A stretch of DNA of 44,695 nt, from the NCBI GenBank assembly GCA_003152015.1, contig PLZF01000093.1, positions 16,821 to 61,515 on the forward strand. The letters are read 5' to 3'. The notes beneath the pieces are model-generated. The model saw only the letters and a list, made by a program, of their open reading frames with translations. It did no database searches and was not told the origin of the DNA. Within the stretch, counting starts at the first letter, position 1, and the number at the start of each line of letters is the position of its first letter. Origin of the DNA: Acidimicrobiaceae bacterium (lineage in GTDB: Bacteria > Actinomycetota > Acidimicrobiia > Acidimicrobiales > RAAP-2). The translations under genes were made by a program, and so were the position numbers. Positions 34,352 to 42,142 of this stretch are shown one piece after another.

Positions 34352-35072
34352 GATCCTCCGGGACGACGAGGCGGTGGCCGAGAGCGTAGGCCACCGCCTC
34401 GGTCCTCGATGCCACGCCGAGCTTGCCGAGTACGCTTGAAACGTGACCCTCAACCGTGCGCAAGCCAAGCCCGAGCTCGGCTGCGATCTGCTTATTCGAC
34501 CGGCCTCGGGCGAGTAGCGCAAGCACGTCGGTCTCCCGCCGGGTGAGCGCGCCGGCGGCCGACGGGCCGCTTCGCAACCGCCGGGTGAGCCGACCAAAGA
34601 CCGCCTGGTCCAGCACGAACACCCCGGCGGCCACGACCCGCACCGCGTCGACGAGTTCCTTCGCGGAGGCGTTCTTCAGCAGGTAGCCACCGACCCCAAT
34701 CTCGAGCGCCTCGGCGACGTATGCGTAGTCGTCGTACGCGCTCACGATGAGGACCCGCACCTCAGGAAGTGACCCCGCGGCCGCTCGGGCGAGCTCGAGC
34801 CCGCTCATTCCAGGGAGGTTGACGTCGATGAGCGCCACGTCGGGACGAAGCAGCTCGAGGACTCCGAGCCCCTCCTCGCCGGAGCCGGCTTGGCCGACCA
34901 CCTCGATATCAGCTGCCTGCTCGAGGAGCTGGAGCGTGCCCTCACGCACCAGCGCATGGTCGTCCACGATCACGACGCGGATCGGCGACGTCGCCAGTCG
35001 GCCCGTTCTAACGGCAGGGGCTCTTTCCGATGACCCTGATCGGACCTGCTCTGCCGGCGTGTGCTCGCCCAT
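34326..35072 (-). CDS. LuxR/NarL-family response regulator
   Basis: 248-aa regulator paired with the downstream kinase. Seen: receiver domain from about residue 31 with acidic pair Asp37/Asp38 (VIVDDHA), phosphorylation site Asp83 in LIDVNLPGMSG, Ser in VLIVSAYDD and Lys in LLKNASAKE; then a LuxR helix-turn-helix at about 173-232 (LTRRETDVLALLARGRSNKQ, LGLRTVEGHVSSVLGKLG). An unusual 30-residue polar N-terminal extension could mean the true start is a later codon near VVIVDD. First gene of the pair; upstream promoter not identified. Confidence 0.94.
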   Translation of the reverse strand: MGEHTPAEQVRSGSSERAPAVRTGRLATSPIRVVIVDDHALVREGTLQLLEQAADIEVVGQAGSGEEGLGVLELLRPDVALIDVNLPGMSGLELARAAAGSLPEVRVLIVSAYDDYAYVAEALEIGVGGYLLKNASAKELVDAVRVVAAGVFVLDQAVFGRLTRRLRSGPSAAGALTRRETDVLALLARGRSNKQIAAELGLGLRTVEGHVSSVLGKLGVASRTEAVAYALGHRLVVPEDHGGSGNAG

Positions 35073-35220
35073 GTCACCCAGTTTGCGCCTCGGACGGGGC
35101 CGAGCGCCAACGCGGAGCCAGGGGCTCCCCGTGGTTTCACGGAGAGCCCCGTGGGATCTGGGGCCGCTGACCCGTGGTCTCCGGGTTCCATTTCACGGCT
35201 GCCCGGTCCACGATGAGGCC

Positions 35221-35451
35221 ATGGTTGAAGCATTCTGCGCCGTGCTTGGCGCGTTGGTAGTGGCCTCCTTGGCCACCATCGCCGTTTACGTGCTCGTGAG
35301 CGTGGCGGTCGTGGCCTCGACGCTGCGCGGCGCTGCGCGAAGCCGTCGGTTGGCCGACGAACTCGACCAGGTCCTCGCCGAAATCCTCGGGCCGCGGACG
35401 CCCGAGACCTTGGCCGCGCCCGACAGATCGCGGTCGGCTCGGCGCGGCTGA
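35221..35451 (+). CDS. Small single-TM membrane protein
   Basis: 76 aa: N-terminal membrane segment AVLGALVVASLATIAVYVLVSVAVVAS, then a charged helix (RLADELDQVLAEILG) and a basic, Pro-rich tail. Start ATG at 35221 with GAGG only two to three bases upstream, a poor ribosome site. A strong hairpin follows the stop. No family recognised. Divergent from the response regulator. Plausible but not certain. Confidence 0.45.
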   Translation: MVEAFCAVLGALVVASLATIAVYVLVSVAVVASTLRGAARSRRLADELDQVLAEILGPRTPETLAAPDRSRSARRG

Positions 35452-35461
35452 GTACTCGAAG

Positions 35462-35478
35462 AGCGCGCTGCGCGCGCT
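35462..35478 (+). terminator. GC-rich hairpin after the small membrane ORF
   Basis: AGCGCGC-TGC-GCGCGCT, a seven-base stem with three-base loop, ten bases after the stop codon, extendable with a bulge by CTC/GAG. No T-run follows, as is common for actinobacterial terminators. Confidence 0.4.
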
Positions 35479-35639
35479 TGAGTGGTCGCTGGTCAGTTCA
35501 GCGAACACGGTACCCGTGCATCTCCCGTCCCGTCTCGGGCGCCGGACGAATTCGATCCCGGCGCTCGCCGCAGGGCCCTCGGTAGCCTGGAGGACCACCT
35601 CCAGCACCCACTGGGTCTGATCAGGGTCGACGTGTCGGT

Positions 35640-35806
35640 CGTCAGCCGCCCTCACACCTCTCAACCCAGTTCGGCCGAACGAAGTCTTTCCGCGTCACCG
35701 TGACTGCCGCCCGCCGATGGACGTCGCCGGACACCGGGGAGGTGCTTGCCTCAATCTCCCGGCCCCGCTTGGCGATCTCGGCCAGCGGGCGAGGTCGTCG
35801 CCCCGC
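35640..35806 (-). pseudogene. Fragment paralogous to the middle of the Rrf2-fusion regulator
   Basis: On the minus strand, LAEIAKRGREIEASTSPVSG followed by DVHRRAAVTVTRKD aligns with LADLVERDLEIEAGTYPVSG followed by DAHRHHALTVAVAD, the inter-domain segment (about residues 131-163) of the regulator at 40599-41666. Sixteen bases, CCGGTGTCCGGCGACG, are identical. Flanking sequence does not match, and no winged-helix or C-terminal domain remains. It lies just upstream of the redox operon this regulator faces, so a duplicated and decayed copy of the regulator gene is the simplest reading. Confidence 0.5.
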
Positions 35807-35842
35807 TTCGAGAGCATTAGCGGGACGGCGGCTTGGTAGCGA

Positions 35843-35940
35843 TTGACGTGACACCAGTCCACGTGATAGTACGGTCATATACGCGTAGTAGTACACTTAT
35901 CGCGTAGTATCACGGTAGTAGGTCAAGTAAATGACTACAC
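35843..35940 (+). promoter_or_regulatory. Promoter/operator region of the redox operon
   Basis: TTGACG (35843-35848) and GATAGT (35865-35870) with 16-base spacing give a plausible promoter. Downstream lie arms GTGATAGTAC (35863-35872) and GTAGTATCAC (35904-35913), an inverted repeat with one mismatch, and two direct copies of CGCGTAGTA. The stretch is far more AT-rich than its surroundings. It is the natural binding place for the Rrf2 regulator, but the repeat does not match a known IscR or NsrR box. Confidence 0.4.
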
Positions 35941-37563
35941 ATGAGCACGGAGGTGCGTATGTCGATCCAGGTGAATGATCGAGCAGCCCGCCTGGCCGAC
36001 CCGGTGGACGTGGCGATCCAGGTGAACGATCGAGCAGCCCGCCTGGCCGACCCGGTGGACGTGGCGATCCGACTGCGCCCTCCCGAGCACGCGGGCATCG
36101 CTGAGCGCTTCGACGCCTCAGACCCGACCCCAGGCCTCGACGTGGCCCGCAACCCCCACGTGGCCCGCCTGTTGCACAATCGCAAGTTCCAGTTCTTGAT
36201 GATCCTGCCGAACCAGATCGTCTTTTGGACGGTGATCTTCGTCGGCCTGCTCGGCACCGCCGTGCCCGGATTGAACTTCGGAGCCGCGATTACCTGGTAC
36301 GTCTGGTTCTGCCTCGTCTTCGTGATGATGGTCGTAGCCGGGCGGGCGTGGTGCGCGATGTGCCCCTTCGGGGGCTTCGCCGAGTGGGTGCAGCGGCGCG
36401 CGTTCTGGCAGCGCACGCAGAAGACCCTCTCCCTCGGTCGGAAGTTCCCCGAGGGCCTGGCCCAATTTGGCTTCGTGCTGCCGGTCGCGACCTTCCTCCT
36501 GCTCACCTGGATCGAGGAGTACTTCAACATCGCCGGGCCGGGCAATCCAGCGTCGACGAGTTTCATGGTGATCGGCATCGTCGCCTCGGCGCTTATCTTC
36601 TTCTTGGTCTTTGAGAGGCGGACCTTCTGTCGCTATATCTGCCCGCTCACCTCGCTCATCGGCACCGTCGGGTCGATGGGTATGGTCGCCGGGTTCCGCA
36701 CCCGCGACCGTGAGGTCTGTCTCAGCTGCAAAACCAAGGACTGCATGCGCGGTGGGGACCAGGGCTTTGGCTGCCCCTGGTACACCTGGCCGGCAAGCGC
36801 GGACTCGAACCTGTACTGCGGGCTGTGCACCGAGTGCTACAAGTCCTGTCCGGAGGAGAACATCGGGCTGTTCCTGCAGAAGCCGTTCACTTCCGTAGTG
36901 GCGCCCCGGCGGCGGCGGGCCGACGTGGCGTGGGCGATAGCGCTGCTCTGGGGACTCGTGCTCTACCAGCAGATCAACTTCACCAATGCCTACAACTCAC
37001 TCGACAGCTGGCTGAACGGTCACCTGCACATTCCCCACTACCCGAACCCGGTCGGCTACCTCGGGCTGATCGCCATTCTAACGCTGGTCACCGCCGGCGT
37101 GATCCGGGGCATCGGAGCGCTCTGTGCCCGTCGCGACGTCGCGTTCAAACAGGCCGGCAACTTTGCCGAGAGAGGCTCACGATTCCGGGCCTACTTCGTT
37201 CCGATTGCCTACGGCCTCATCCCGGTGGTGGGCGCGGACTACTTCGCCCGCCAACTGCCCAAGTTTTTCAAGAGTTCACCGCGGGTCGTGCCCGCCGTGC
37301 AGCACATGTTCGGCGCCGCCGGCGTCCACTCCTGGCTCTACAACGCCCGGTTGCTTTCGGACCCACGGATCGTCACCACCCAGGTGGCCGTGATCGCCCT
37401 CGGCACAGTCGCAGCGCTGTGGGCGACGTGGCGGATCACCACTCGCGAGCTCATACCCGTGAGCCGCAGTGCTCTGGCTGTGCGAGTCACGACCAGCGGG
37501 CTGGTGCTCGTCTGCGGAGCGGCAGCGGCAGTGCTCTACGTGGCGATGCAGGCAGCGAACTGA
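35941..37563 (+). CDS. NapH/NosR/FixG-like membrane iron-sulfur protein
   Basis: 540-aa polytopic membrane protein of the 4Fe-4S NapH/NosR/RdxA group, which passes electrons between the quinone pool and redox partners. Seen: cytoplasmic N-terminus with a perfect 17-residue duplication; TM segments from about 85; WCAMCP (138-142) and CRYICP (230-235) in the positions of the family's two CxxxCP motifs; a two-cluster ferredoxin domain (C260, C263, C268, C278; C293, C296, C299, C303); then at least four more TM segments to the C-terminus. NapH normally ends near the ferredoxin domain, so the C-terminal membrane part is an extension. Start: ATG at 35941; another lies six codons on. First gene of the operon, 62 bases before the fusion gene. 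Confidence 0.88.
   Translation: MSTEVRMSIQVNDRAARLADPVDVAIQVNDRAARLADPVDVAIRLRPPEHAGIAERFDASDPTPGLDVARNPHVARLLHNRKFQFLMILPNQIVFWTVIFVGLLGTAVPGLNFGAAITWYVWFCLVFVMMVVAGRAWCAMCPFGGFAEWVQRRAFWQRTQKTLSLGRKFPEGLAQFGFVLPVATFLLLTWIEEYFNIAGPGNPASTSFMVIGIVASALIFFLVFERRTFCRYICPLTSLIGTVGSMGMVAGFRTRDREVCLSCKTKDCMRGGDQGFGCPWYTWPASADSNLYCGLCTECYKSCPEENIGLFLQKPFTSVVAPRRRRADVAWAIALLWGLVLYQQINFTNAYNSLDSWLNGHLHIPHYPNPVGYLGLIAILTLVTAGVIRGIGALCARRDVAFKQAGNFAERGSRFRAYFVPIAYGLIPVVGADYFARQLPKFFKSSPRVVPAVQHMFGAAGVHSWLYNARLLSDPRIVTTQVAVIALGTVAALWATWRITTRELIPVSRSALAVRVTTSGLVLVCGAAAAVLYVAMQAAN
35964..36065 (+). repeat. 51-bp tandem duplication inside the NapH-like gene
   Basis: Two adjacent 51-bp copies (35964-36014 and 36015-36065) encode IQVNDRAARLADPVDVA twice. 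They differ by one silent base (AAT/AAC), so the duplication is recent or is kept by conversion. Confidence 0.95.
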
Positions 37564-37625
37564 CCGGTGATGATGATGTTCCAAGCACTGACAGCCCCAG
37601 ACCGAAACGGCAAAGAGGAGCCACG

Positions 37626-39854
37626 ATGACCCTGACGGACACGAACAGGCTTCCAGCCGGTACCGATCGGCCCTATGTGCAGATCATGACCGACCGCTGT
37701 GCGGGCTGCCAAGAATGCGTCATCCGCTGTCCAACCGGGGCGCTGTCGATGGATACGAAGCACTGGGTGGCGCTGGCCGACGACGATCTCTGCGTCGGGT
37801 GCCGCCAGTGCGTGCGCACCTGCCCGTTCTCAGCCATCGTCGTCGAAGGGCCACTACTGGTCGGCCTCCGCTTCGAACCCGAACCGGTCAGTCCCGAGCA
37901 CCTGCTCGGAGACATCGGCGAGATTCGCTCCGGCCTTGCCGGTTGGCCAGAGGCGCTAGCCGAGGCCGAGCGCTGTTTGCAATGCCCCGATCCAACATGC
38001 ATCCGGGGCTGTCCCGCGCATAACGACATCCCCGGCTTCATCGGTGCGGTCCGGGACCGCGACCTCGAGAGCGCTCACGAAATCCTGCGACGCACTTCGG
38101 TCCTACCCGACATCTGCTCTCGGGTGTGTAACCAATCCGCCCAGTGCGAGGGGGCATGTAGCTGGTCGCTCGCGGGCGGGACCCCGGTATCCATCGGTCG
38201 CCTCGAACGCTTCATCACCGACAACCTGGCTGTTCCGCCACCCGCGCCCGCACCATCTGCCTCCGAGCTGTCGGTGGGGATCATCGGCTCGGGGCCGGCC
38301 GGGGCAGGCGCGGCCTGGGACCTACTCGAGGCAGGTGCCTCGGTCACCGTCTACGAGAAAGAGGCCACACCGGGGGGTCTCTGCGTCTGGGGGATTCCCG
38401 ACTTCACCTTGCCCGAGGTGGTCGCTACCCGGCCCTGGCGCCAGCTCAGTGACGCTGGCCTGGACCTGCGCTGCAGCACCACGATCCGACCCGAGGACCT
38501 CGACGGGCTGCTTGTCACTCACGACGCAGTCATCGTGGCCCATGGGGCCGGCATGCCGCTGCGGCTCCCGGTGCCCGGTGCGGATCTCGACGGTGTTGTC
38601 GACGCCACCATGTTCTTGCAGGGGGCCAAAGCGGCATTTGAGTCCAACGGCGACCCCGCAGGATTCTGCACCACGCTGGGGCTCGCGGGCGACGCCGGTG
38701 AGCAGGGGCACCCGGCGCCCGAGATCCTCGTGCTCGGCGCAGGCAACACGGCCATGGACGTGGCCCGGACAGCGCGGCGCCTGGGCCTTCGGGCGACGTG
38801 CGTCGACTGGCTCGACGAACGGTTTGCCCTGGCTCGGCCCGACGAGCTCGCCGAGGCCCGCCACGAAGGCGTCGAGGTGCGCTTCTCGCGCACCCTGACA
38901 GCACTGCACGGATCGGCGGGCCGGGTGGTTCGGGCCGAGCTGGCCCTCACCACTCAGAAACGGGCTGACCAACACCCGAAGGTGTTCTCCCAGAAAACCG
39001 AGGAACTCCAGATCGATCTAGTCGTGATGGCCATGGGCTATCGCAGTGATCCGGCCTTCGCCGACGCACTCCCAGGCACTCCTCTGCGACGCGAGGCATC
39101 CGGTGTGCCCGATCGGCGGTGGACGGCAAGCGGCATCCTGGCCAACCGGGCCTCGGCCTTCGCCCACCACAGCCCAGTGGGCAGACTGGCACTCGGGCGC
39201 GAGGTCTCGCTGCGGGCTGCCGCGTTGCCGGTGAGCGAACGGCTATGGGCCGTCGGCGATGCGCTGACCGGGCCGGCCACCGTGGTCGAGGCCATGGCCC
39301 AGGGCCGGCGCGCCGCGGCGGCGGTGCTCGATTCCCGACCGACGCGGCCGGGGCGCTCGGACCGCGCGTGGTCGAGCGGACAGCGGCGAGTGCTCGTCTG
39401 CTACGAGAGCAGCGGCGGCAAGACCGCACGGGCCGCCGAGGCGGTCGCGGATGGCTTCTCGGCACGAGGAGACCAGGTCCGTGTGCTGCCGATCGCCAAG
39501 GTGGGGACCCCAGAACTGGCCGCCGCCGACCTGGTGGTAATCGGGACCTGGGTGGAGGGTTTCGTGGTTGCCGGGGTCCGTCCGGCCAAGGCGATGCGAA
39601 GTTGGCTGGACGGACTACCCCGGCTCGCAGGCAAGCCCATCGGAATGTTCTGCACCTTTGCGGTGTCGCCCAAAGATTCCCTTCGCTCCATGCGCAAGGC
39701 CGTCGAGGCAAAGGGCGCGCTCGTCGTGGCCCAGGCTGCATTCGGGCCAGGAGAGCTCGGAGCTGAGCCGGGCGTCTTCGGGCCGGCCGCATTCGGCGAG
39801 GAGCTCGCACGTCAGGCCACGATCCAGGCGGTGTCGCAAGTGCTTGTCGAGTAA
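37626..39854 (+). CDS. Ferredoxin - GltD/NfnB-like oxidoreductase - flavodoxin triple fusion
   Basis: 742-aa soluble redox protein with three modules. (1) Residues 20-72: two-cluster ferredoxin, C25/28/31/35 and C56/59/62/66. (2) Residues 105-570: glutamate-synthase-small-subunit/NfnB-like flavoprotein with its own cysteines (C117/120/125/129, C164/168/174/178), FAD motif GIIGSGPAGAG (218-) and NAD(P)H motif VLGAGNTAMDVA (369-). (3) Residues 588-742: flavodoxin-like domain with FMN phosphate loop YESSGGKTARAAE. GltD is normally about 470 residues, so both ends are additions. No large GltB subunit is near, so glutamate synthesis is unlikely. Start: ATG at 37626 with GAGGAG six bases upstream. 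It could move electrons among NAD(P)H, ferredoxin, flavodoxin and the NapH-like membrane protein (inference). Confidence 0.9.
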   Translation: MTLTDTNRLPAGTDRPYVQIMTDRCAGCQECVIRCPTGALSMDTKHWVALADDDLCVGCRQCVRTCPFSAIVVEGPLLVGLRFEPEPVSPEHLLGDIGEIRSGLAGWPEALAEAERCLQCPDPTCIRGCPAHNDIPGFIGAVRDRDLESAHEILRRTSVLPDICSRVCNQSAQCEGACSWSLAGGTPVSIGRLERFITDNLAVPPPAPAPSASELSVGIIGSGPAGAGAAWDLLEAGASVTVYEKEATPGGLCVWGIPDFTLPEVVATRPWRQLSDAGLDLRCSTTIRPEDLDGLLVTHDAVIVAHGAGMPLRLPVPGADLDGVVDATMFLQGAKAAFESNGDPAGFCTTLGLAGDAGEQGHPAPEILVLGAGNTAMDVARTARRLGLRATCVDWLDERFALARPDELAEARHEGVEVRFSRTLTALHGSAGRVVRAELALTTQKRADQHPKVFSQKTEELQIDLVVMAMGYRSDPAFADALPGTPLRREASGVPDRRWTASGILANRASAFAHHSPVGRLALGREVSLRAAALPVSERLWAVGDALTGPATVVEAMAQGRRAAAAVLDSRPTRPGRSDRAWSSGQRRVLVCYESSGGKTARAAEAVADGFSARGDQVRVLPIAKVGTPELAAADLVVIGTWVEGFVVAGVRPAKAMRSWLDGLPRLAGKPIGMFCTFAVSPKDSLRSMRKAVEAKGALVVAQAAFGPGELGAEPGVFGPAAFGEELARQATIQAVSQVLVE

Positions 39855-39892
39855 GGCACCAATCTGGTGAGAACGAGGAGGGGGTGGGTCCC

Positions 39893-40501
39893 ATGGAGGA
39901 AAGTCCCGGTTACCGACGCAATCTCGCCCGTGCCTTCGTCCGGCTCTACCGGCCGCTCACATGTGGGCGGCGGCGGCGCTCCAGGCTCGACCAGTTGATG
40001 GCGCGCTGGTGGACCCGCCTCGACGTGATCGCCTATCGACACCTCGGCATCAGCCTCGGCGTCAAGGCCCTCGGGGTGGACGACGTGCTGTTGCTCCGCA
40101 CCCGGGGGCGGCGGAGCGGACAGGTGCGAGAGGTTCTCGTCGCCTACGTGGAGCTCGACAAGTTGCCGGTCATTTGCGCCGCCAACGGCGGCTCGGACCG
40201 GGCCCCCGCCTGGTTCGAGAACCTGCAGAGTGGCGGGCCGGTCGAGATCGAGCGGAACGGGCGCCGCCAGACGGTCGCCCCGGTGGTCCTCGAGGGCGAC
40301 GAACGGGAGCGGGCCTTCGCGGCGGTGTTCCGCGCCTTCCCCCACGTCCGGCTCTACCTCGCCACTACGAACCGGTCCTTTCCCGTGGTGCGCCTCGAGG
40401 CACTCGACGCCCACGCAGCTGGTCCGGTGGCGCCACGTGAACTGGCGGTGGCAGTGAGCGGTCATGTCCCCCTCCCGGCCTCTCACCGTCGCATCGCTTG
40501 A
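39893..40501 (+). CDS. Deazaflavin (F420)-dependent nitroreductase-fold protein
   Basis: 202-aa member of the DDN/split-barrel family, whose characterised actinobacterial members use reduced F420. Seen: LGVDDVLLLRTRGRRSGQVREVLVAYVELD, i.e. the hallmark 'LLLRTxGRRSGxxR' strand-turn (in parts), then VICAANGGSDRAPAWFENLQSGG, typical of the 'GG...P.W..NL.A.P' cofactor loop, and VLEGDERERAFAAVFRAFPH. No signal peptide. Start: ATG at 39893, AGGAGG eleven bases upstream; a GTG at 39884 is too close to the ribosome site. Last gene of the redox operon, 38 bases after the fusion gene. F420 use is inferred from the family. Confidence 0.88.
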   Translation: MEESPGYRRNLARAFVRLYRPLTCGRRRRSRLDQLMARWWTRLDVIAYRHLGISLGVKALGVDDVLLLRTRGRRSGQVREVLVAYVELDKLPVICAANGGSDRAPAWFENLQSGGPVEIERNGRRQTVAPVVLEGDERERAFAAVFRAFPHVRLYLATTNRSFPVVRLEALDAHAAGPVAPRELAVAVSGHVPLPASHRRIA

Positions 40502-40598
40502 CTCGGCGGGAAAGTGGGGCCGACACCGCTGTCCATCCGGGGCTGCGAGGCCTCAGCGCCGGTTACGCGCACTACCTATGTCAGGCCCCTCGGGGTGA

Positions 40599-41666
40599 TC
40601 ACGACGGTGACGCCGACGGGCCTTCGCTCGACGGCTCGAGCGGGCTGGTGGCCGAACGCCCCTCCATGCTGTCAGGCGAACCTCCGAAGGCGAGTGCGGG
40701 CGACAGGCCGGGCTCGCTCTCCCGCCGGACAGGACGTTGGCCCGGATCCTCTTCGAGGGCCCGGGCGACCCGGCGGAGTAGCGAGCGGACCGTGGCCCGG
40801 GCGACGTGGGTGAGCAGTGCCTCGTCGAGCGCCTGCCCGGCACGGCCGAGGGGGGGACGGTAGCGGCCCGAGAGGCACACCTCGGACCGCTCGGGGTCGA
40901 GAGCGGAAAGGCGCAGCTCGCCCTCGAGGCGCGGGAAGAGCCCGGACGGGCCGGTCGCCTCCCAAGTAAGGGGGATGACGAGGGCCTCGTCGGCGCCCTC
41001 CGGTGTCCCGAGGTGGACAGCGACGGTCTTCCCGAACCAGCCCGGTCCTCCCGGCCCGACCCGTACGAGGATCTCCTCGCCCTCGGCCCATGCCGCCTCC
41101 AGGTGGGGGACGAGCCACGAGCTCCCCGCCCGCAGCCTGGCCGCCACGGCTGGCGCCGCGAGCTCGACCTGGACCGAGTCGGCGACTGCGACCGTGAGCG
41201 CATGATGGCGGTGGGCGTCGCCGGACACCGGGTAGGTGCCCGCCTCGATCTCGAGGTCCCGCTCGACCAGGTCGGCGAGGCTCGTCGCGGCGAGCACCGT
41301 CCGCAGCGCGGCCGCCGCGGTGCCCCAAGTCTCATGCAGCGGGCAGACCGATTCCCAGCGACACGGCCCGTCCCCGAGCACGCACGTCTCGGGCGCGAGC
41401 GCGCCCTCAGCGGATTCCACGACCTCAAGCAGGCTCACCTCGGCCGGGGGTCGTGTGAGGCAATAGCCGCCGTGGGTGCCGAAAAAGGAGACGGCGAGAC
41501 CGGCGCGGGCGAGGTCACCGAGGATCTGGGAGACGAAGGTACGCGGCACTCCCATCTCCGCCGAGACCTGACGCAACTTCTTCGGTGTGCCCGACTCGTA
41601 GGACCGGGCGAGGTAGATCGCCGAGCGCAACACGTAGTCGGCCCGCTTGGACAGCGCTAGGTTCAC
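40599..41666 (-). CDS. Rrf2-family Fe-S regulator fused to a C-terminal SRPBCC-like domain
   Basis: 355-aa regulator facing the redox operon. Seen: Rrf2 winged helix at 1-75 (MNLALSKRADYVLRSAIYLA, VPRTFVSQILGDLARAG, GGYCLTRPP); cluster motif C95-x6-C102-x5-C108 (CVLGDGPCRWESVCPLHE), like the three cysteines of IscR/NsrR; then about 200 extra residues. These include EIEAGTYPVSGDAHRHHALTV, LTWEATGPSGLFPRLEGELRL, and GRYRPPLGRAGQALDEALL, the last two resembling SRPBCC/START-like proteins. Typical Rrf2 proteins end near 150-170 residues. The tail after about 320 is low-complexity. Likely a redox, NO or iron-sulfur sensor controlling 35941-40501, with a ligand-binding or dimer domain added (inference). 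Confidence 0.88.
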   Translation of the reverse strand: MNLALSKRADYVLRSAIYLARSYESGTPKKLRQVSAEMGVPRTFVSQILGDLARAGLAVSFFGTHGGYCLTRPPAEVSLLEVVESAEGALAPETCVLGDGPCRWESVCPLHETWGTAAAALRTVLAATSLADLVERDLEIEAGTYPVSGDAHRHHALTVAVADSVQVELAAPAVAARLRAGSSWLVPHLEAAWAEGEEILVRVGPGGPGWFGKTVAVHLGTPEGADEALVIPLTWEATGPSGLFPRLEGELRLSALDPERSEVCLSGRYRPPLGRAGQALDEALLTHVARATVRSLLRRVARALEEDPGQRPVRRESEPGLSPALAFGGSPDSMEGRSATSPLEPSSEGPSASPS

Positions 41667-41739
41667 GGCGACAGTTTAGCGATCAACTCGACGTTGGGTC
41701 ACGAGATACTGACCTGACTCCGAATCGGTCCGCCTCCGA

Positions 41740-42120
41740 TTGGGACGACAGCCGCAACGCTGGGGAGGAAGTGGTGGAAGTGAAGCGAGCTCGGCACAGC
41801 CCGAACAGACCGTCGGCAAGTTCAGCGAGGTTGATCAGCTCTTGGCCGACGGGATGCCAACCCCAAGGTCTGCAGACACGTGGAGGTCTCCGTCCAGACC
41901 CATCAGCGCTGGCGGAGCCAGTACGCAGCAATGGGCCCCGACGACGGGCCCGCTCGAGGACCCTGGAGCGCGAGAATGCCCGGCTCAAGCGGCTCCTGGC
42001 CGAAGAAGGACCGGACAACGACATTCTGCGGGCGACATCCAAGCGAAGATGGTGACTTCAAGGCGGCGCCGCATGGCTGCAGCTGCCCTGGAGGACCGCT
42101 TCGGGGTCACCGATCGGTTA
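41740..42120 (+). pseudogene. IS3-family transposase remnant (OrfA and start of OrfB)
   Basis: Pieces of one OrfA lie in three frames: SEASSAQPEQTVGKFSEVDQ then LLADGMP; VEVSVQTHQRWRSQYAAMGP (cf. 'EVSEQTYHRWRNQYGGM'); and LERENARLKRLLAEEGPDND then ILRATSKRRW-stop. A fourth piece, SRRRRMAAAALEDRFGVTDR, matches the usual beginning of OrfB (cf. 'RRxAVxxLxxRFGVSER'), cut off right before the tRNA fragment. Frameshifted and truncated, so inactive. No terminal inverted repeats were identified. Confidence 0.75.
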
Positions 42121-42142
42121 GGACCCTGAACTGCAAGAACTC

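Noticed and set aside
36825..37625. Longer start for the triple-fusion protein (1009 codons)
   Set aside because: The extra 267 codons overlap the NapH-like gene out of frame; the ATG at 37626 has a good ribosome site and starts just before the ferredoxin motif.
37626..39854. Annotation as glutamate synthase small subunit
   Set aside because: No large subunit is near and two redox domains are fused to it, so a general electron-transfer role is more likely.
38947..39894. 315-codon minus-strand frame opposite the fusion gene
   Set aside because: Pro/Arg-rich antisense shadow without domain.
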